DNA from: Siphlonurus alternatus
Lineage: Eukaryota > Arthropoda > Insecta > Ephemeroptera > Siphlonuridae
Length of the DNA: 64,000 nucleotides
Direction of reading: 5' to 3'
NCBI GenBank assembly: GCA_949825025.1
Contig: OX463788.1
Coordinates: 18,908,299 to 18,972,298, forward strand
Both the position numbers and the translations under genes were made by a program. Below are positions 1 to 10,050 of the stretch, piece by piece (within the stretch, counting starts at the first letter, position 1; every line of letters begins with the position of its first letter). The notes beneath the pieces were generated by a model. The model was given only the letters and a program-made list of their open reading frames with translations. It was not told the DNA's origin and made no database searches.

Positions 1-240
1 AACGCGTGCTAGTATGCATACGCTGAAAATATGAAACGTTATATTATATTAGCACTTGAAACTATTGAAAGTATATAACTTTTGACTGTCTCTAACTGAT
101 CCATCAGCTATTTTAATCTGAAATGTTTCAAATTTTTATTTACTAAGTTCAAGTCCAATTTTACTTCTTTAAATTTTTTTTATACTTTAAAAAACAATGA
201 TCAGCTGTCGCAGCTGTGTTGATTTCTGTTTTTTTCTCGG

Positions 241-820
241 GAGTAGCTATTTGCACTGCGGAGCAGTGCAAATAAGCGCCAAATCGCTATTTGCACTGCC
301 GCAGTGTAAATAGCGCCGGGTAGCCCGGGTACGTAAATTTGGCAGCGCAAATTAAGGTAGAGATAATACGGATCAGCTGGCCCAATGCTAAAAAAATCCC
401 ATTCATAAAAATTATGTAAAAAATTTAAAATGTTCTCCTCTACATCCCCTATCAGTAGGTAAAATATCAGGTATACAAAAACGAGCTAGTTTTCGAGTTA
501 TTAATTTTTAAAGTTGACTAATTTAACATGGAAGTTCCATTTCTCCATGTTAAATTAGTCAACTTTAAAAATTAATAACTCGAAAACTAGCTCGTTTTTG
601 TATACCTGATATTTTACCAACTGATAGGGGATGTAGAGGAGAACATTTTAAATTTTTTTCATAATTTTTATGAATGGGATTTTTTTAGCATTGGGCCAGC
701 TGATCCGTATTATCTCTACCTTAAGGAAATTTTGCTATATGCACTGCTAAAATTCCTAACATCCCGGCAGTTGCTGCAGTGCAAATTAAGGTTCATTTTG
801 CTATTTGCACTGTGAAAAAA
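241..820. repeat. Split array of GCTATTTGCACTGC palindromes
   Basis: Copies of GCTATTTGCACTGC and its complement GCAGTGCAAATAGC alternate at 245-350 and again at 730-820. The two parts are separated by a TTAA-target MITE at 352-724 that landed in the array. The same word builds the larger array at 11895-12465, so both belong to one repeat family. No coding sense is visible. Confidence 0.75.
352..724. mobile_element. Foldback MITE, family A (TTAA target), copy 1
   Basis: The whole 373-bp segment is a near-perfect hairpin with the ends GGTAGAGATAATACGG and its complement, flanked by TTAA on both sides. The centre contains AATTTAACATGGA and its complement. Other copies are at 4240-4612 and 48622-48990. 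It has no ORF. A TTAA target is the piggyBac signature, but no transposase is present to confirm the superfamily. Confidence 0.85.
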
Positions 821-1224
821 CGAAAAAACCGTTGACTTCGAGGAGGGGAGGGGGTGAAATATTGAATATTTGCAGCGACCGTTAGCACAGCGGCTACAAA
901 TCTGTATTTGTGACAAATCTTTGTTATTTTTCGATGTTAATTTAATTAAGTGCAAGATATTTGTAAAATGTGAGTATATGATATCATTAGTGAATAAACA
1001 TGAAAATGAGTCCATCAACTTTTGAATTATGCTTCTTAAATGATTCAAAAGTTGAGTTTTCTGAACCCCACTTTCCTTATTCAAAAGGTAAGCATCTCAT
1101 TGCAATCTTTTTACTTTTGTAGGCATCTCATTGCAGTCTTTTTACTTTTAATGTTTACTGCATTTTATTATATGCCTAATATGAGGTAAGAAAAGATGTA
1201 ACATTAAAATATGCATACCCTTAT

Positions 1225-1770
1225 ACTATAGCTCAGGTTTGGGAGCCATTTGTTCGCAACGCACCCATGCAAGATTTGCATAATGGGTACAGTATTGCAG
1301 TCTATAAGCTCAGGTTCCGGGGCTATTCTTTCTACCCCCCAAGTTATGTACAGAGCACGGTCAGCATGGTTCAATCTAGCTCATGTATGCATACTGTAGC
1401 ATTTTCTTTCAACACACTCTAGATTTACACCAAGGGACAAGTTTAGCTCGGCCACGGGGGCTATTAATTGCCACGCCCCAAATTATTATACCACAATTCA
1501 GTGTATAGCTCAGAAATGGGTACATTTTCATCCAATGCATCCTAGCTTTGTATCAAAGATCAGTCTAACTCGGGTCTGGTTGGCATTTTCTCGCAACGCA
1601 CCCAAGGTTTTGGACCAGGGGTCAAAATCTAGGTTGGTAGGCTTTTCTGGGAACGCACCCACCAGGAGTTAGTCTAGCCCAATTTTGGGAGCAATTTTAT
1701 CCTCACCCCCAAGATTTGAAGATTTGCACCAGAGTTCAAATTAACTCAGGTTCACCATCCAAAATTTTAT
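1225..1770. repeat. Diverged minisatellite, period about 60-80 bp
   Basis: Eight or nine imperfect units share a start like TAGCTCAGGTTTGGG, then a TTTTCTCGCAACGCACCC-like segment, then an AAGATTTGCAC-like segment. Unit starts are near 1229, 1308, 1376, 1444, 1504, 1565, 1628, 1673 and 1741. Units are strongly diverged, so the array is old. No coding frame is evident. Confidence 0.55.
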
Positions 1771-1774
1771 CCTA

Positions 1775-2140
1775 GACTCAATTTTGAAAAATATAGTGGG
1801 AATTAAGGGGAGGTAAACCTTTTTTGTGGGCATATGGGGGGCATATGTAGATTAAGTATTGAATTGGGAGGTCCTCTAAATTGTATCTCGTTCAGAAAAA
1901 TGAGCTACCATGACAAAATGCAATAATGGGGTTTTTGCTTTCCCTGCTGTAGCTTTTAATTGCCTTGCTTGATAAGGGCTCATTATTGCATACAATCTAT
2001 TATTGCTACCATATATAGCTCATTATTCTAGACAATTAAGGGACAATGAATCCAAATTTGCAATACATACAAAAGAAAATTAAGTTTGCTCGTTGCATTT
2101 GTTATGCAGCAAATTAAAGGCAATTAAATTAATTTTTCCA
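1775..2140. other. AT-rich stretch, nothing recognised
   Basis: Low-complexity AT-rich DNA. I see no ORF with recognisable content and no clear repeat. An AATAAA on the minus strand at 2142-2147 borders it and could serve the weak exon candidate at 2179-2430. Confidence 0.4.
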
Positions 2141-2178
2141 CTTTATTTAATTATATTATTACTGTCCACAGGTGGATC

Positions 2179-2430
2179 CTAATTTGGTTGCCTAAATGTG
2201 ACAGCTGCCGGACCCTGAAGACCAATGCGTGTCTGCTGACGGTCAAGTCTGTCGGTGGTTAAGGTTCCGTTGCTGGCACTACCCTGCTCTTCACACTCCT
2301 CTCCATCTCCTATCATGGATCGTTGACAGGCAAGCAACCTCGCTGCTATACTGAGACTGAGACATTGTAAATTATCAGTGGTGGTACTGGTGGTGCGACA
2401 GAGAAGGTACCGGTATGCATATGTATAGGA
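2179..2430 (-). CDS. Possible terminal coding exon of an unidentified gene
   Basis: On the minus strand an open frame of about 80 codons lies in a patch much richer in GC than its surroundings and ends at a stop at 2179-2181. It reads like protein (for example DGEECEEQGSASNGTLTTD) but I recognise no family. An AATAAA lies about 30 bp downstream of the stop at 2142-2147 (minus strand). The upstream edge runs into a foldback element at 2427, so any earlier exon boundary is unclear. On the + strand, TGTCCACAG at about 2163-2171 is also a decent splice acceptor followed by a short open frame, so the direction is not secure. This could be non-coding. Confidence 0.2.
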   Translation of the reverse strand, partial: SYTYAYRYLLCRTTSTTTDNLQCLSLSIAARLLACQRSMIGDGEECEEQGSASNGTLTTDRLDRQQTRIGLQGPAAVTFRQPN

Positions 2431-3140
2431 GGGCATTCAACAAGCACTTTAACCCTACTATAGCATTCACTTTTATCACCCAGGTTAAAACGAGTGCTAG
2501 CTAAACATGGTACTAAACCAGGGGCTAAACATGGTGCTAAAAAATGTGGGCTAAATCGAGGGTTAACGTAGTTGCTCAACATTGCTTAACACCGATTTAG
2601 CCCACATTTTTACCACCATGATTAACCCCTCTGGTTTATAGGGTAGCGCCACAAGATTGTTTGGTTGTCTGCTTACAGGATAACGGCCTGATGTTTACCT
2701 CCCCTCCCTTCCCCTACCGAAGAGCAAGAGTATTCGTAAAAGCATATTGAAGAAAACAAAACAAAAAAAAAAAATAGAAAATGTAGAAAACATTAATTAT
2801 AAATTATAAATGGCAATTATTACATTTATATTGTATTCGTATCACCTGCTAGTTTATAAAGAATACACAATTTACATTTTTGTGTCCTTAAATAATCATA
2901 AGTGTCAACAAAGTCAAATGTTCTAATTTTTCCATTTTTTTCCAATGCTTTTACGAGTACTCTTGCTCTTTGGTAGGGGAAGGGAGGGGAGGTAACCGTC
3001 AGACAGTTATACTGTGAGCAGGCGGCAACCCATCATCAATCTCGTGACACTACTCTATAGTACCATGTATAGCACTCGTTTTAACCCGGGGGATAAAAAT
3101 CAAGGCTAATGTAGGGTTAAAGTGCTTTGTGTATGCCCCT
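2427..3140. mobile_element. Long foldback element with multi-part inverted arms
   Basis: The left arm (2427-2745) and right arm (2946-3140) pair over most of their length. Outer parts share GCACTTTAACCCTAC and GGTTAAAACGAGTGC. Inner parts share CCTCCCCTCCCTTCCCCTAC and its complement at 2700-2735 and 2965-2995. The loop is AT-rich. There is no ORF and no clear target duplication, so this is a non-autonomous foldback of unknown superfamily. Confidence 0.7.
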
Positions 3141-3256
3141 TCCCCCCCCCCTCATAGTATGTTGATTTCCTTCCATCCTTCCCCCCCTCCCGAGTTGTCT
3201 GTCCAAATTCTCCTTCTTCTTTGAGTTTTATTGGCTAAGGATTAAGATAAGAGGGC

Positions 3257-3652
3257 TTAAGAGTAAGGTAACATGGATCAGCTGATCAATATAGTTCCAT
3301 TTGATTTTAACATGCAAAACCTTGGCAAACACAAAAATTCTGAATTTTGCCAGATTTTAGAATCAAAAAGCCACGGAATAAAAATTAAAAACAATTATAT
3401 AGACATGATTTTTTTTTTTTTTTAATTTTAGCTGAGAAGAGCATGGGCCGGAGAGCCAAAATAAATAAAAAAAAATCGTCTTGAATAATTGTTTAAAAAA
3501 AAAAAAAAACTGTGACCTTTCTTTTAGGTATGCATACTAAACTCTGGTTTAAAAAAAAAAATCAGATTTTTGGCTGATGGCTGCTAAGGTTTGTAATTAG
3601 AGTATGTTCATTGAATGGCACTATGTCGATCAGCTGATCCGTCTTCCCTTAA
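3257..3652. mobile_element. Diverged TTAA-target MITE
   Basis: TTAA at both ends. The left terminus is TTAAGAGTAAGGTAACATGG and the right terminus carries the matching TTCCCTTAA. The arms share GATCAGCTGATC. The interior is decayed with long A and T runs. It belongs to the same broad group as families A and B but is more diverged. Confidence 0.6.
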
Positions 3653-3669
3653 ATATGATATATGTTGAC

Positions 3670-4077
3670 TTAAGGGTAAGATAACACGAACAATCGATTG
3701 TTGTAGTCCCATTTGATTAACATGTAAACCTTAGCAACCTCTTAATAATTCTGATTTTTTTTTAGAGACAGTTCTTAGCACCAAAAAAATGTGGAAAAAA
3801 TTTCAAAACAATCGGACGATCCAATTTTTTTAAATGAATTTTTTAAATTTTCAGTATAGGGCTTTTCCATGGAGACCAAAACTAAGAAATTTAAATTTAT
3901 TTAAAAAAATTGGATCGTCCGATTGTTTTGAAGTTTTTTCCATATTTTTTTGGTGCCAAGAACTGTCTCTCTCAAAAAAAAAAAATAATAAAATCAGAAT
4001 CATTATGAGGTTGCTAAGGTTTAATGCTAATCAAATGGGACTACAACAATCGATTGTTCGTGTTATCTTACCCTTAA
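3670..4077. mobile_element. Foldback MITE, family B (TTAA target), copy 1
   Basis: The terminus TTAAGGGTAAGATAACACGA pairs with its complement at 4058-4077. Arms contain CAATCGATTGTTG, CCCATTTGATTAACATG and AATCGGACGATCCA. TTAA flanks both sides. Other copies are at 18064-20002, 43036-45898 and 43947-44343. It directly abuts a family C element at 4077. Confidence 0.85.
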
Positions 4078-4764
4078 TGGAGTATTGACCTCAAAATTTT
4101 TTATTGCAGAAATGGATAGAGCTTGCAAAGTTATGCTACCCTGATTTTTTTCAGATTTTTTTGAGTCCCGGAAGTATTTTTAAAAAATTATTGAAAGTCC
4201 TTTTCGTGACGTCACGTGGCGTTAAGTCCTATCTTTTTCTTAAGGTAGAGATAATACGGATCAGCTGGTCCAATGCTAAAAAAATCCTATTTATAAAAAT
4301 TATGAAAAAAATTTAAAATGTTCTCCTCTACATCCCCTATCAGTAGGTAAAATATCAGGTATACAAAAACGAGCTAGTTTTCGAGTTATTAATTTTTAAA
4401 GTTGACTAATTTAACATGGAGAAATGGAACTTCCATGTTAAATTAGTCAACTTTAAAAATTAATAACTAAAAAACTAGCTCGTTTTTGTATACCTGATAT
4501 TTTACCTACTGATAGGGGATGTAGAGGAGAACATTTTAAATTTTTTTCATAATTTTTATGAATGGGAATTTTTTAGCATTGGGCCAGCTGATCCGTATTA
4601 TCTCTACCTTAAGGAGCGGCGTCTAGTGACGTCACAAAAAGAACATTCAATAATTTTTTAAAAATAGTTCCCGGACTCTAAAAAATCTGAAAAAAATCAG
4701 GGTAGCATAACTTTGCACGCTCTATCCATTTCTGCAATAAAAAAAATTGAGGTCAATACTCCAT
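4077..4764. mobile_element. Foldback MITE, family C (AT target), copy 1, interrupted
   Basis: Termini are ATGGAGTATTGACCTC and complement. Arms carry TTTATTGCAGAAATGGATAG, then a CCCGG-containing segment, then GTGACGTCAC near the centre. A family A MITE (4240-4612) sits exactly in the central CTTAAG. Other copies are at 7806-8117, 37377-37791, 50398-50718 and 55296-55612. All are flanked by AT. Confidence 0.85.
4240..4612. mobile_element. Foldback MITE, family A, copy 2, nested in family C
   Basis: Same hairpin as 352-724. It is inserted in the TTAA of TTTTTCTTAAGGAG at the centre of the family C element. The uninterrupted centre is visible at 7961-7972, so TTAA is a true target duplication. 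Confidence 0.9.
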
Positions 4765-4885
4765 TAAAGAATTTGCATATATCCCCCCTCTCCTTTTGTT
4801 AAAAGAGTGGACCGGCTTCAACAGGGTCGGTCTGATAGCAGAAGGCCCGGGCCGCGATTGGGCCCGAAAGGCCCGCCCGCGCAGC

Positions 4886-4914
4886 GGGGGGGGGGGGGGG
4901 GGGGGGGGGGGGGG
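4886..4914 (+). repeat. Run of 29 guanines
   Basis: An uninterrupted G homopolymer lies near the left end of the hAT element. It can form G-quadruplexes in vitro and its exact length is prone to sequencing error. Confidence 0.9.
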
Positions 4915-5491
4915 AGAAACCCCGCCGGGGTCGAAAAACATTTGAAAAGGGAGAACCTGGCTTTTCTTTATATTTTGTTGTGAAAAATAGAAAAATTGTA
5001 TTGATTTTTTTAATGCAACTTTTTTAAATGAAAAGTACATCATGCTGACGAATATTTTGGAATTTGGAAGTCACGTGATCTTATTGTTAGTGTGAAATGT
5101 TGAAAGTTAATAAATCAAATCATCATTTTTTTTTAATGTACAATTTTTTTATATTTTTTTGGATTCAACTTAATTTCAACTGCTCAACTGTATTTCTGCA
5201 GCACAACCTGCAACAATCTCACTTTTTACCAGAATTTGTTTATTTTATTTTTACAGGAAAAATTAAATCAATACCATATGCAACTCAATTTGACTTATAT
5301 AATAATTAATTAGTAATTATTGCTAAAAAATAGTTCGAACTATAGCGCTCCTCCATATAGAACCGAAGTTAAAAAGATAAAGAAAAAAAAATTAAAATGT
5401 GTTCCATAGAATTCGCTATATTTATGGTTATGGTTCTCCAGGAAAAAATTCCGAAGTCAGAGAGAACGTGTCATGGCATTTTTAACATTGC

Positions 5492-5597
5492 CTGACAAAA
5501 ACCCTCAATTAACTCGAAGAAAGTTCATCAGTTGGTTGGTACGAGAGCCACACCAATTCATGAACTTTCTTTAAGGGAATCGAGGGGTTTTTGTCAG
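5492..5597. repeat. Short hairpin
   Basis: CTGACAAAAACCCTC at the left pairs with GAGGGGTTTTTGTCAG at the right, and GAAAGTTCAT pairs with ATGAACTTTC inside. It may be a very short MITE. Confidence 0.6.
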
Positions 5598-5679
5598 TAG
5601 TATAAGGCCCCATGTTAAATGCGGCATTCATTCTGATTTTGGCTTTGTCTCTGCAATCTCTGCATTAGCTCCCATGACT

Positions 5680-6025
5680 TTAAAGGTATACAGGCCTCAA
5701 ATTACAAATTAGACAGACATTAAGTGTTGCTCAAGTTTATAATTAATATTCGTATTATTTTTACCTGCGCGCGGTGCGTCTGTGCGAAGTCGCGCTGTAA
5801 AGAATGTCCTTGCTGACGTCACAACTCACAGCTAGCACCGATTAGCATTGAGTTGTGACGTCATCAAGGACTTCGTGACGTCATCAAGGACTAAATTTCT
5901 TACTTTGAACTGCGACTTCGCATGGATGCATCACGCGTGGAAAAAAATTATGCGAATGTTGATTATATACTCTAAACCCACTTGGTGACTGTCTGATTTG
6001 TAATTTGAGGCCTGTATGCCTTTAA
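5680..6025. mobile_element. TTAA-flanked foldback element
   Basis: TTAA lies at both ends. The TIR AGGTATACAGGCCTCAAAT pairs with ATTTGAGGCCTGTATGCCT. The centre carries GTTGTGACGTCA and related CRE-like palindromes. It is nested within the hAT element and resembles 38086-38511 in organisation only. Confidence 0.75.
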
Positions 6026-6509
6026 GTATACGGAAGGTTTGCTAATTTTTCAGAGTTCAGAGTGAATTACCACATCTATTATTAAGATGAACACTCAACA
6101 CTGACTATACCCTTATTAATCTTATTATATTTTTAGTACAAAATTAGCTGTCTATCCACCAGGGGCCGGCCCTGGGCCCACGTATATTTGTAAGTTAATC
6201 ATTAATTGTGTTAGAAAAAAAAGTTTAGCACGTAGTAGAAAAAAAAATATTACGCGAACTTTTTTAAATGTCTGCAAAGAAGTTAAATTATGTTCAACAT
6301 TTTTTTTTCCTTTTTCCTTTATTTTCCTTTATTTTTCTTTTTTTATATTTTTATTTTGTAAAGGCCCCTATAGGGCCCGCCACAGCTGGGGCCCGGGCCG
6401 CATTTGCGGCCTAGCGGCCCTGGCCAGACCGACCCTGGGCTTCAAGTTTTATATTGCTGCTGTAGTCCTACTCCTCTCTGCTTTTTTACTGTCAATATTT
6501 TTTTTATAT

Positions 6510-6834
6510 AATGAGATAATTTAAGTAGCTTTATAATCGAAAGAAGAGGTAAAATTATGGTACTGTTAATTTTTTCAGATTTTTCTGAGACCGGGAACTA
6601 TATTTAAAAATTATTTAAGTCTATTTTATGACGTCACGGGCGGCACTGCCCTATCCTTTTTCTTAAGGAGTGCGCCCGTGACGTACCGTCATCAAAATAG
6701 ACATTCAATAATTTTTTAAAAATAGTTCCCAGTCTCAGAAAAAATCTGAAAAAATTCACAGTACCATATTTTTACCCCTTTTACCTTCTTTCGATTGAGC
6801 CACTAAAATTTTTACATTCTAATATCTCAATCAT
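6510..6834. mobile_element. Foldback MITE, family D, copy 1
   Basis: Arms share AATCGAAAGAAG, CAGATTTTT and TGACGTCACGGGCGGCAC. The outer end ATATCTCAAT matches the left arm imperfectly, so the left arm has a small deletion. The central part (GACGTCACGGGCGGCAC plus CTTAAGGAG) resembles family C, so C and D share ancestry or a module. A second copy is at 51684-52022. Confidence 0.7.
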
Positions 6835-6973
6835 TTGCAACTTTTTTATACCATTTTGATGTTGACTGTCAAATTTTCAACAAATTTATTATTATAACTA
6901 CTGTGCTGTATAATCTTATATAATATAACACAGTATATAACAATCTAATTCCATTTCCCCCTCTTTTTGGCAG

Positions 6974-7233
6974 GACGGTCTTCTAGCTAGCTACTGGCAA
7001 CAGTGTTGCTGGGTTCAGCCCCCAACTCCTCCACCTGGTGCTCACTCTTTGACTGGACTTTGGGTGCATGTGAGCCTGGCCGCTGCCCTCCTGGCTGCCC
7101 TGGGGGAGGATCTAGCCCTGAGCTTGCCCGCAGACCTGGCAACCACCCTGGGGTATCTGAAGGACACGAGCATGCTGCAAGCCCTCTTCCAATTCCTGGC
7201 AGCAAATACTGGTAGGTATGTTATTTTTATAAT

Positions 7234-7273
<40 letters not shown>

Positions 7274-7550
7274 TTTTTTATTTATTATTTACTTATTTAT
7301 TTTCTATTTATTAATTTATTTGTTTTTATTTTATATTTACTTCTTTACTCCCGATGCTGCAAGGCATCTCTGCTGTTGGGAGGGTGTGGTGTACTGGCCG
7401 TACTGGGTCATTCGTTTGCTCCGTGCTGCCACCTACGTCCCAGTCTGCTGGCCTCGCTGTCTGTTGCAGTCTGCTCCAGGCCACACCAAAAGGATCCATG
7501 TATGGCACCGTGTTTTATCTGAGACATCTTCTTTCTGCCACTGACCTGCC
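6974..7550 (+). CDS. Two internal exons of an unidentified gene
   Basis: Exon 6974-7211 has a good acceptor (TTTTTGGCAG) and donor (GTAGGT). Exon 7364-7550 has acceptor CTGCAAG and donor GTGAGT. The 152-bp intron between them holds a TTTA microsatellite. Phases agree (1 nt carried over), giving an open frame through both exons of about 141 residues. The first exon is leucine/alanine-rich and probably helical (LAAALLAALGEDLALSLPAD; ALFQFLAANTG). The second includes VGRVWCTGRTGSF and YLRHLLSATDLP. GC content is well above the flanks. A helical-repeat protein is possible, but I recognise no family. No neighbouring exon is clear within several kb, so it could also be a relic. Confidence 0.5.
7236..7320 (+). 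repeat. TTTA microsatellite
   Basis: Tandem ATTT/TTTA units in the intron of the 6974-7550 gene. They explain the spurious FIYLFIYL-type reading frame there. Confidence 0.85.
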
Positions 7551-7805
7551 GTGAGTTTCCAACTTAACGTCAATTATCTTTTCAACTTCCAATCATTATG
7601 ATATTGTACTGTGGTGTGTACTGTACACTGCTGGGGGGAGAAAATGCCAATTAAGGCTCCATGGTACTGATCAAATGAGTTTTAAAAGCAATTTTTAGAA
7701 CCAAAAAATACATCAATTATTAGAAACACAAAATAAAATATCAAAATGTAACCACAAAACCCAAAGTAAAGCTGCCAGGTCCAGCATTATTTTTTTTATT
7801 GGATA

Positions 7806-8117
7806 ATGGAGCATCAACCTCAAATATTTTTACTGCAGAAATGGATAGAGGGTGCAAAGTTATGCTACCCTGATTTTTTTTAGAGCCCGGGAACTATTTT
7901 TTAAAAATTATTGAATGTTCTTTTTGTGACGACACGAGGCGGCAAGTCCTATCTTTTTCTTAAGGAGCAACGTCTCGAGACGTCACAAATAGAACTTTCA
8001 ATAATTTTTTAAAAATACTTCCCGGGCTCTAAAAAATCTGAAAAAAAAACAGGGTAGCATAACTTTGCACCCTCTATCCATTTCTGCAATAAAAAAAATT
8101 TTAGGTCGATACTCCAT
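7806..8117. mobile_element. Foldback MITE, family C, copy 2 (uninterrupted)
   Basis: AT-flanked hairpin with the family C arms and an intact centre reading TTTTTCTTAAGGAG. It serves as the empty site for the family A insertion at 4240. One GTGACGTCAC has drifted to GTGACGACAC. Confidence 0.85.
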
Positions 8118-8241
8118 GCACATTATAATGATGATCGATTTGTTGTTTTTCTTTTAAATTTTTTTTTAATAATAATAATAATTGTTTATTGGGTTAAATA
8201 CATAATTTTGATGGGGGGGGGGGGAAGAAGAAACATCAACT

Positions 8242-8309
8242 GACCAATTTTGGGTTGTGTGAACTATTGTTTATCATAAACAATAGTTCACACAACCCAA
8301 ATTTGGTGA
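8242..8309. repeat. Short near-perfect hairpin
   Basis: GGGTTGTGTGAACTATTG is followed after a few bases by its complement, forming a stem of about 30 bp. It sits next to a G-run at 8213-8224. Confidence 0.8.
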
Positions 8310-8476
8310 ATGAAAAAAGCCGGAAAACCTCTATGCAAAAAAAGTGTACATTTTCCCATTGTTTTATTATTGTTTCTTGAAATATTAGCTCAACTCTATA
8401 CTGTATAATATATGCACCTCTGTTTTACTTTTGAAACTCATACCTATTCTTCCTTTCTTTGATGTGGATATTACAA

Positions 8477-8547
8477 ATAGCTGTAGCTCAATGGTAGAGC
8501 AACTGTCTTCAGACAGAAAGATGTTGGTTCAAATCCAACCGGCTACA
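8477..8547 (+). tRNA. tRNA-like sequence, probable pseudogene, anticodon region TCA
   Basis: A cloverleaf can be drawn: acceptor ATAGCTG against CGGCTAC (one mismatch and one G-T), TA at positions 8-9, D stem GCTC/GAGC with loop AATGGTA, and T arm GTTGG-TTCAAAT-CCAAC. The anticodon arm is defective: CTGT pairs with ACAG around a six-base loop CTTCAG, one base short. Reading T33 then TCA would give a UGA-decoding anticodon. A box (TAGCTCAATGG) and B box (GGTTCAAATCC) are good. No CCA is encoded. It is probably a tRNA-derived pseudogene. Confidence 0.5.
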
Positions 8548-8681
8548 ATCACTGTCCACTCCTTGCCAATCCTTTCTTCTATTTTTAATATATTTTAATC
8601 CTTTTCCTGTTATCTTTCTTCAACGTCTTTATTTTCTGTGCTAATTTTATTTTAAATTTTTCAACATTTTCCTGTTGATAT

Positions 8682-9192
8682 TGTCACGTATGGCTCATAT
8701 TTTTATTATCCAATTATTGATCACCTTACGTTACTAGTAAACAATTACATGTCTGCAAGCGGATTATACTAATCCTAAGTTCTGAGAATCAAGTCTCCAT
8801 CAATACACATGCACCGCAAACAAGAACAGTACGGCTTCCTCCATCTTCCAGCCCCTCCAGCGTCAGATGGCACCCGACATCGGTCTCGCACTTTTATGTA
8901 TTTATTCATTTTATTCTATGTATCTCTTAATTGAGTTAACAATTATTAATTCTGAGAATTCTAATGTGGTGCGTTTGTATAAAAAGGGGCAGGGCTCAAT
9001 CAGAGGGGTTGACTCCAAGAAAGTCTCTCATAGGGGTTTACTCATACAGAATCACTCAAAGAAGTCAGTCGCACACAGTAATCAGTAAGGCAGATGGCAC
9101 TTGTAAAGTAATTCTAGAAGTAAGCCTCGGAAACATTTCATCTCTTGGACCACGTCTCTGATCAAGTCCGCGCTATTCACTTCTCGCAGCCA
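8682..9192 (+). repeat. Possible solo LTR (weak)
   Basis: The segment starts TGTCACG, carries TATAAAAAG at 8978, and is less AT-rich than its flanks. I cannot find a matching second LTR, a primer-binding site or a clear target duplication. The short ORF at 8867-9088 has no recognisable content. The right edge is simply where a MITE arm begins. Confidence 0.2.
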
Positions 9193-9576
9193 GTCAGCTG
9201 TTCGACGTAGGTCCCTTTGATTAACATGTAAACCTTAAACCTTTGCAAATTCACAGAAATTCTGATTTTTTTTTTTTTTTTTTAAAGGCAGATATTAGTG
9301 CCTAAAAGCCATAGAAAAAAATTCAAAGCAATTTAACGAGCCCATTTTTTTTTAATTAAGATTTTAATTTGCCTCTCCATGGGAAAGTCCTATGCTGAAA
9401 ATTAAAAAAAAAATCGGCTCGTTAAATTGTTTTGAAATTTTTTCTATGGCTTTTAGGCACTAATATTTATTTGTCTCTCAAAAAAATTTCAGAATTTTTG
9501 TGAATTTGCTAAGATTTACATGTTAAGTAAAGGGACCTACGTCGAACAGCTGACCGATATTATCTCGCTACCTTAA
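9193..9576. mobile_element. TTAA-type foldback MITE, left end truncated
   Basis: Arms share GTCAGCTGTTCGACGTAGG and GGCACTAATATTT/AAATATTAGTGCC-like parts, plus a TAACGAGCC block. The right end is complete (CTACCTTAA at 9570-9576) but the left arm stops before the expected TTAAGGTAG. Confidence 0.7.
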
Positions 9577-9584
9577 ATAGCTTC

Positions 9585-10050
9585 ACCACAAAAAAATCTC
9601 AAATTGGTGTGTTTCGGAGGCCTTTAACATGCATCCTTATGGTACAGAAAACAGCTTTTTACCTTAACTAGCTTCGTCTGAACTATATGGTACTAATTAA
9701 AAAATATCTATGTAATCTATGATAAATTTTTTAATGGGCTTTCAAATAAAATATTTTTTTTTTGCGCAGTCATTCTTCCGGAAAAAAAATATTGAAAATC
9801 CTAATTTGAATTATTACCCACAAAAATTTCAAGATTTTTTTAAACGGCTCCGTAAACAAATTATTTTATTAAAAAACCTAATAAAGAATTCATCACAGAT
9901 TATGAAGGCATTTTTTAATTATGGTACCATATATATAGTTCAGATGTAGGCTGAGCAAAAAGCTGTTTTCTCCACCATAAAAGGATGCGTGCATGTTAAA
10001 GAGGTCTCAGAAACATTATATAACTTTGTGCTTTTTTTGTGGTGAATTTT
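9585..10050. mobile_element. Foldback element, family G, copy 1
   Basis: The left arm (9601-9770) and right arm (9850-10020) share CGGAGGCCTTTAACATGC-like ends, GAAAACAGCTTTTT and TTGAACTAT-like blocks as inverted repeats. A related single arm is at 30830-31030. Confidence 0.6.

Larger units (their letters stand above)
4822..6437. mobile_element. Non-autonomous hAT element with 8-bp duplication
   Basis: Perfect 13-bp terminal inverted repeats, CAGGGTCGGTCTG and CAGACCGACCCTG, are flanked by the identical octamer GGCTTCAA at 4814-4821 and 6438-6445. Both the TIR form and the 8-bp duplication are hAT hallmarks. Subterminal regions are rich in GGCCC and GCCGGGCC. No transposase frame survives; the ORF over 4753-5043 only translates the G-run and is not credible. 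A foldback (5680-6025) and a small hairpin (5492-5597) lie inside. Confidence 0.9.

Noticed and set aside
716..1084. 122-codon minus-strand ORF
   Set aside because: It begins inside a MITE-interrupted repeat array, shows no domain and has AT-driven codon content.
4753..5043. Minus-strand ORF with a polyproline run
   Set aside because: The proline run is the G29 homopolymer in translation, and the frame crosses the hAT element boundary.
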